Part shown: one piece after another, positions 40,867-41,886 of the stretch
Position numbering within the stretch: position 1 is the stretch's first letter
Layout: every line of letters begins with the position of its first letter
Assembly (NCBI GenBank): GCA_017549025.1
Contig: JAFYWB010000048.1
Location: 1 to 41,886, forward strand
DNA from: Treponema sp.
GTDB taxonomy: Bacteria > Spirochaetota > Spirochaetia > Treponematales > Treponemataceae
Direction: 5' to 3'
Length of the DNA: 41,886 nt
The notes under the pieces: model-generated
Database searches by the model: none
Told to the model about the DNA's origin: nothing
The model's input: only the letters and a program-made list of their open reading frames with translations
Translations under genes and position numbers: made by a program

Positions 40867-41877
40867 TTAATAATGCAAATCTCTTTCTGTAACCCGCTTG
40901 CGGAATACCCAGTAGCTCCATACCAAGTAGGCAAGAACAACAGGTACAGCAGTCAAGGCAACAATGGTCATGATCTTCAGTGTCTTGGGGCTAGAGCTTG
41001 CATTGTAAATGTCAAGGCTTGTTCCGCCAGCCAAGGTAGAAATCATTACATTGGGGAACATGGAGAAGAACACAGTTACAACAACCATAACGATGGCCAA
41101 GGAAGAGCAGATGAATGCCTTTCCGTCAAGTCCCTTTGCCTGCAGCAATACTGCAAGAATCAAAAGAACAGCTGCCAAAGCCACAGCGATGATGGCAATA
41201 GGTCCATTGGTCAAAAGCCGTGTCTTGAAGGCTGCAAATACAACCCAAGCTACAGTTACAACCAGCATGGCAATACCAAGCTTTGTTCCCAGAGCCTTTA
41301 CTCTATCTTCAATAGACTTTACACCATTCTTCAGCTTCAAGAAGAGCAAACCGTGGAAGGTCAATACCAACAGCATGGTTACGCCACCCAGCAAGGTGAA
41401 GGGGGTCAACAGGGTAAAGAAGTTTCCAGCATATTCCATGTTTGCATCAATAGGCACACCAGTCATGAAGTTGCTTACAGCCACACCAAAGAGAACGGAA
41501 GGCAGCAAGGAGCCAACGCAGAACAGAATATCCCAGGTCTTTCTCCAAGTTGCGCTGTCGTGCTTGCTGCGGAAGTCAATAGCAACACCACGAATAATCA
41601 AGGCAAACAAAATGGCAAACAATGCCAAGTAGAAACCACTGAACAAGGTTGCATACCAGTTAGGGAATGCAGCAAAGATAGCTCCACCAGCAGTGAGCAA
41701 CCAAACCTCGTTGGCATCCCAGTGAGGTCCAATAGTGTTCAATACAACACGGCGCTCGGTGTCATTCTTTGCAACGATGGGCAACAGTGTACCAACACCG
41801 TAGTCAAATCCTTCCAGCACGAAGAATCCGCTGAAAAGCACGGTAATCAGAATAAACCACAATGTATTTAAGTCCAC
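40867..41877 (-). CDS. cydB: Cytochrome bd ubiquinol oxidase subunit II
   Basis: A 336-residue membrane protein with eight or nine helices, subunit II of the bd-type terminal oxidase that reduces oxygen at low tension. The N-terminus DLNTLWFILITVLFSGFFVL and EGFDYGVGTLLP are typical, as are GPHWDANEVWLLTAGGAIFAAFP and the RGVAIDFR loop. The GTG at 41877 is the likely start; only 9 bp upstream are visible (GGCTTCACT), so a ribosome site cannot be checked and the frame is open to the window edge. cydA is expected just beyond. Confidence 0.93.
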   Translation of the reverse strand: MDLNTLWFILITVLFSGFFVLEGFDYGVGTLLPIVAKNDTERRVVLNTIGPHWDANEVWLLTAGGAIFAAFPNWYATLFSGFYLALFAILFALIIRGVAIDFRSKHDSATWRKTWDILFCVGSLLPSVLFGVAVSNFMTGVPIDANMEYAGNFFTLLTPFTLLGGVTMLLVLTFHGLLFLKLKNGVKSIEDRVKALGTKLGIAMLVVTVAWVVFAAFKTRLLTNGPIAIIAVALAAVLLILAVLLQAKGLDGKAFICSSLAIVMVVVTVFFSMFPNVMISTLAGGTSLDIYNASSSPKTLKIMTIVALTAVPVVLAYLVWSYWVFRKRVTERDLHY

Positions 41878-41886
41878 AGTGAAGCC

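Noticed and set aside
40873-41871. 332-codon open frame on the plus strand opposite cydB
   Set aside because: It is exactly antisense to a well-conserved membrane protein; the translation is Gln/Asn/His-rich with no family resemblance and no ribosome site. It is a codon-bias shadow.

Overview
The window looks like the chromosome of a host-associated spirochaete close to Treponema. The support is indirect: a DUF3276/PUR-alpha nucleic-acid-binding protein of the Borrelia BpuR type, a HU-like/DUF4469 protein, a lipoprotein sialidase with BspA-type leucine-rich and InlB_B-type repeats, a tiny COX24/AURKAIP1-type ribosomal protein, and several exported proteins of spirochaetal character. No rRNA, tRNA, CRISPR array, transposase or integrase was seen.

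Layout. 1-3.7 kb is an accessory, AT-rich stretch. It holds the end of a coiled-coil protein, 23-bp iterons, structured leaders, an XRE/ImmA-type regulator-protease pair, a HU-like/Ig-like protein and an exported protein of unknown function. 3.7-16.5 kb is housekeeping: ruvC-yebC, a family-4 uracil-DNA glycosylase with priA, a tightly overlapping seven-gene operon read leftwards (dxs-folP-cdaA-cdaR-acpS-DUF2225-truA), and rpoZ-miaA-bS22.

16.5-21 kb is the most striking part. A roughly 4.3-kb, visibly AT-richer cassette (sialidase lipoprotein plus outer-membrane beta-barrel) sits between rpoZ and pyk. It is flanked by two 91-bp direct copies (one mismatch) of the pyk promoter and first codons, so the left copy is a pyk fragment. 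The sialidase gene carries ten consecutive C near its 5' end, the type of tract that drives phase variation, and a perfect palindrome lies between its promoter and ribosome site.

21-31.9 kb holds pyk, an MBL-fold hydrolase, an FAD oxidoreductase, the PUR-type protein, rnhB, and an uncharacterised operon of three exported or membrane proteins upstream of rnhB, preceded by a phosphoribosyltransferase. 32-34.7 kb has two small unknown genes and an OmpR-type two-component pair. 34.8-37.1 kb is a polar amino-acid ABC importer with an inverted repeat over its promoter. 37.1-41.9 kb is cydB and cydDC (cytochrome bd oxidase and its assembly exporter), separated by a tandem 79-bp hairpin repeat.

Together the genes suggest a mucosal or gut organism that scavenges sialylated glycans and amino acids, respires at low oxygen through bd oxidase, makes isoprenoids by the DXP pathway and signals with c-di-AMP. 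Several genes appear to be leaderless, with a -10 box ending 6-7 nt before the ATG. All family assignments were made by reading the sequence; no database search was run.
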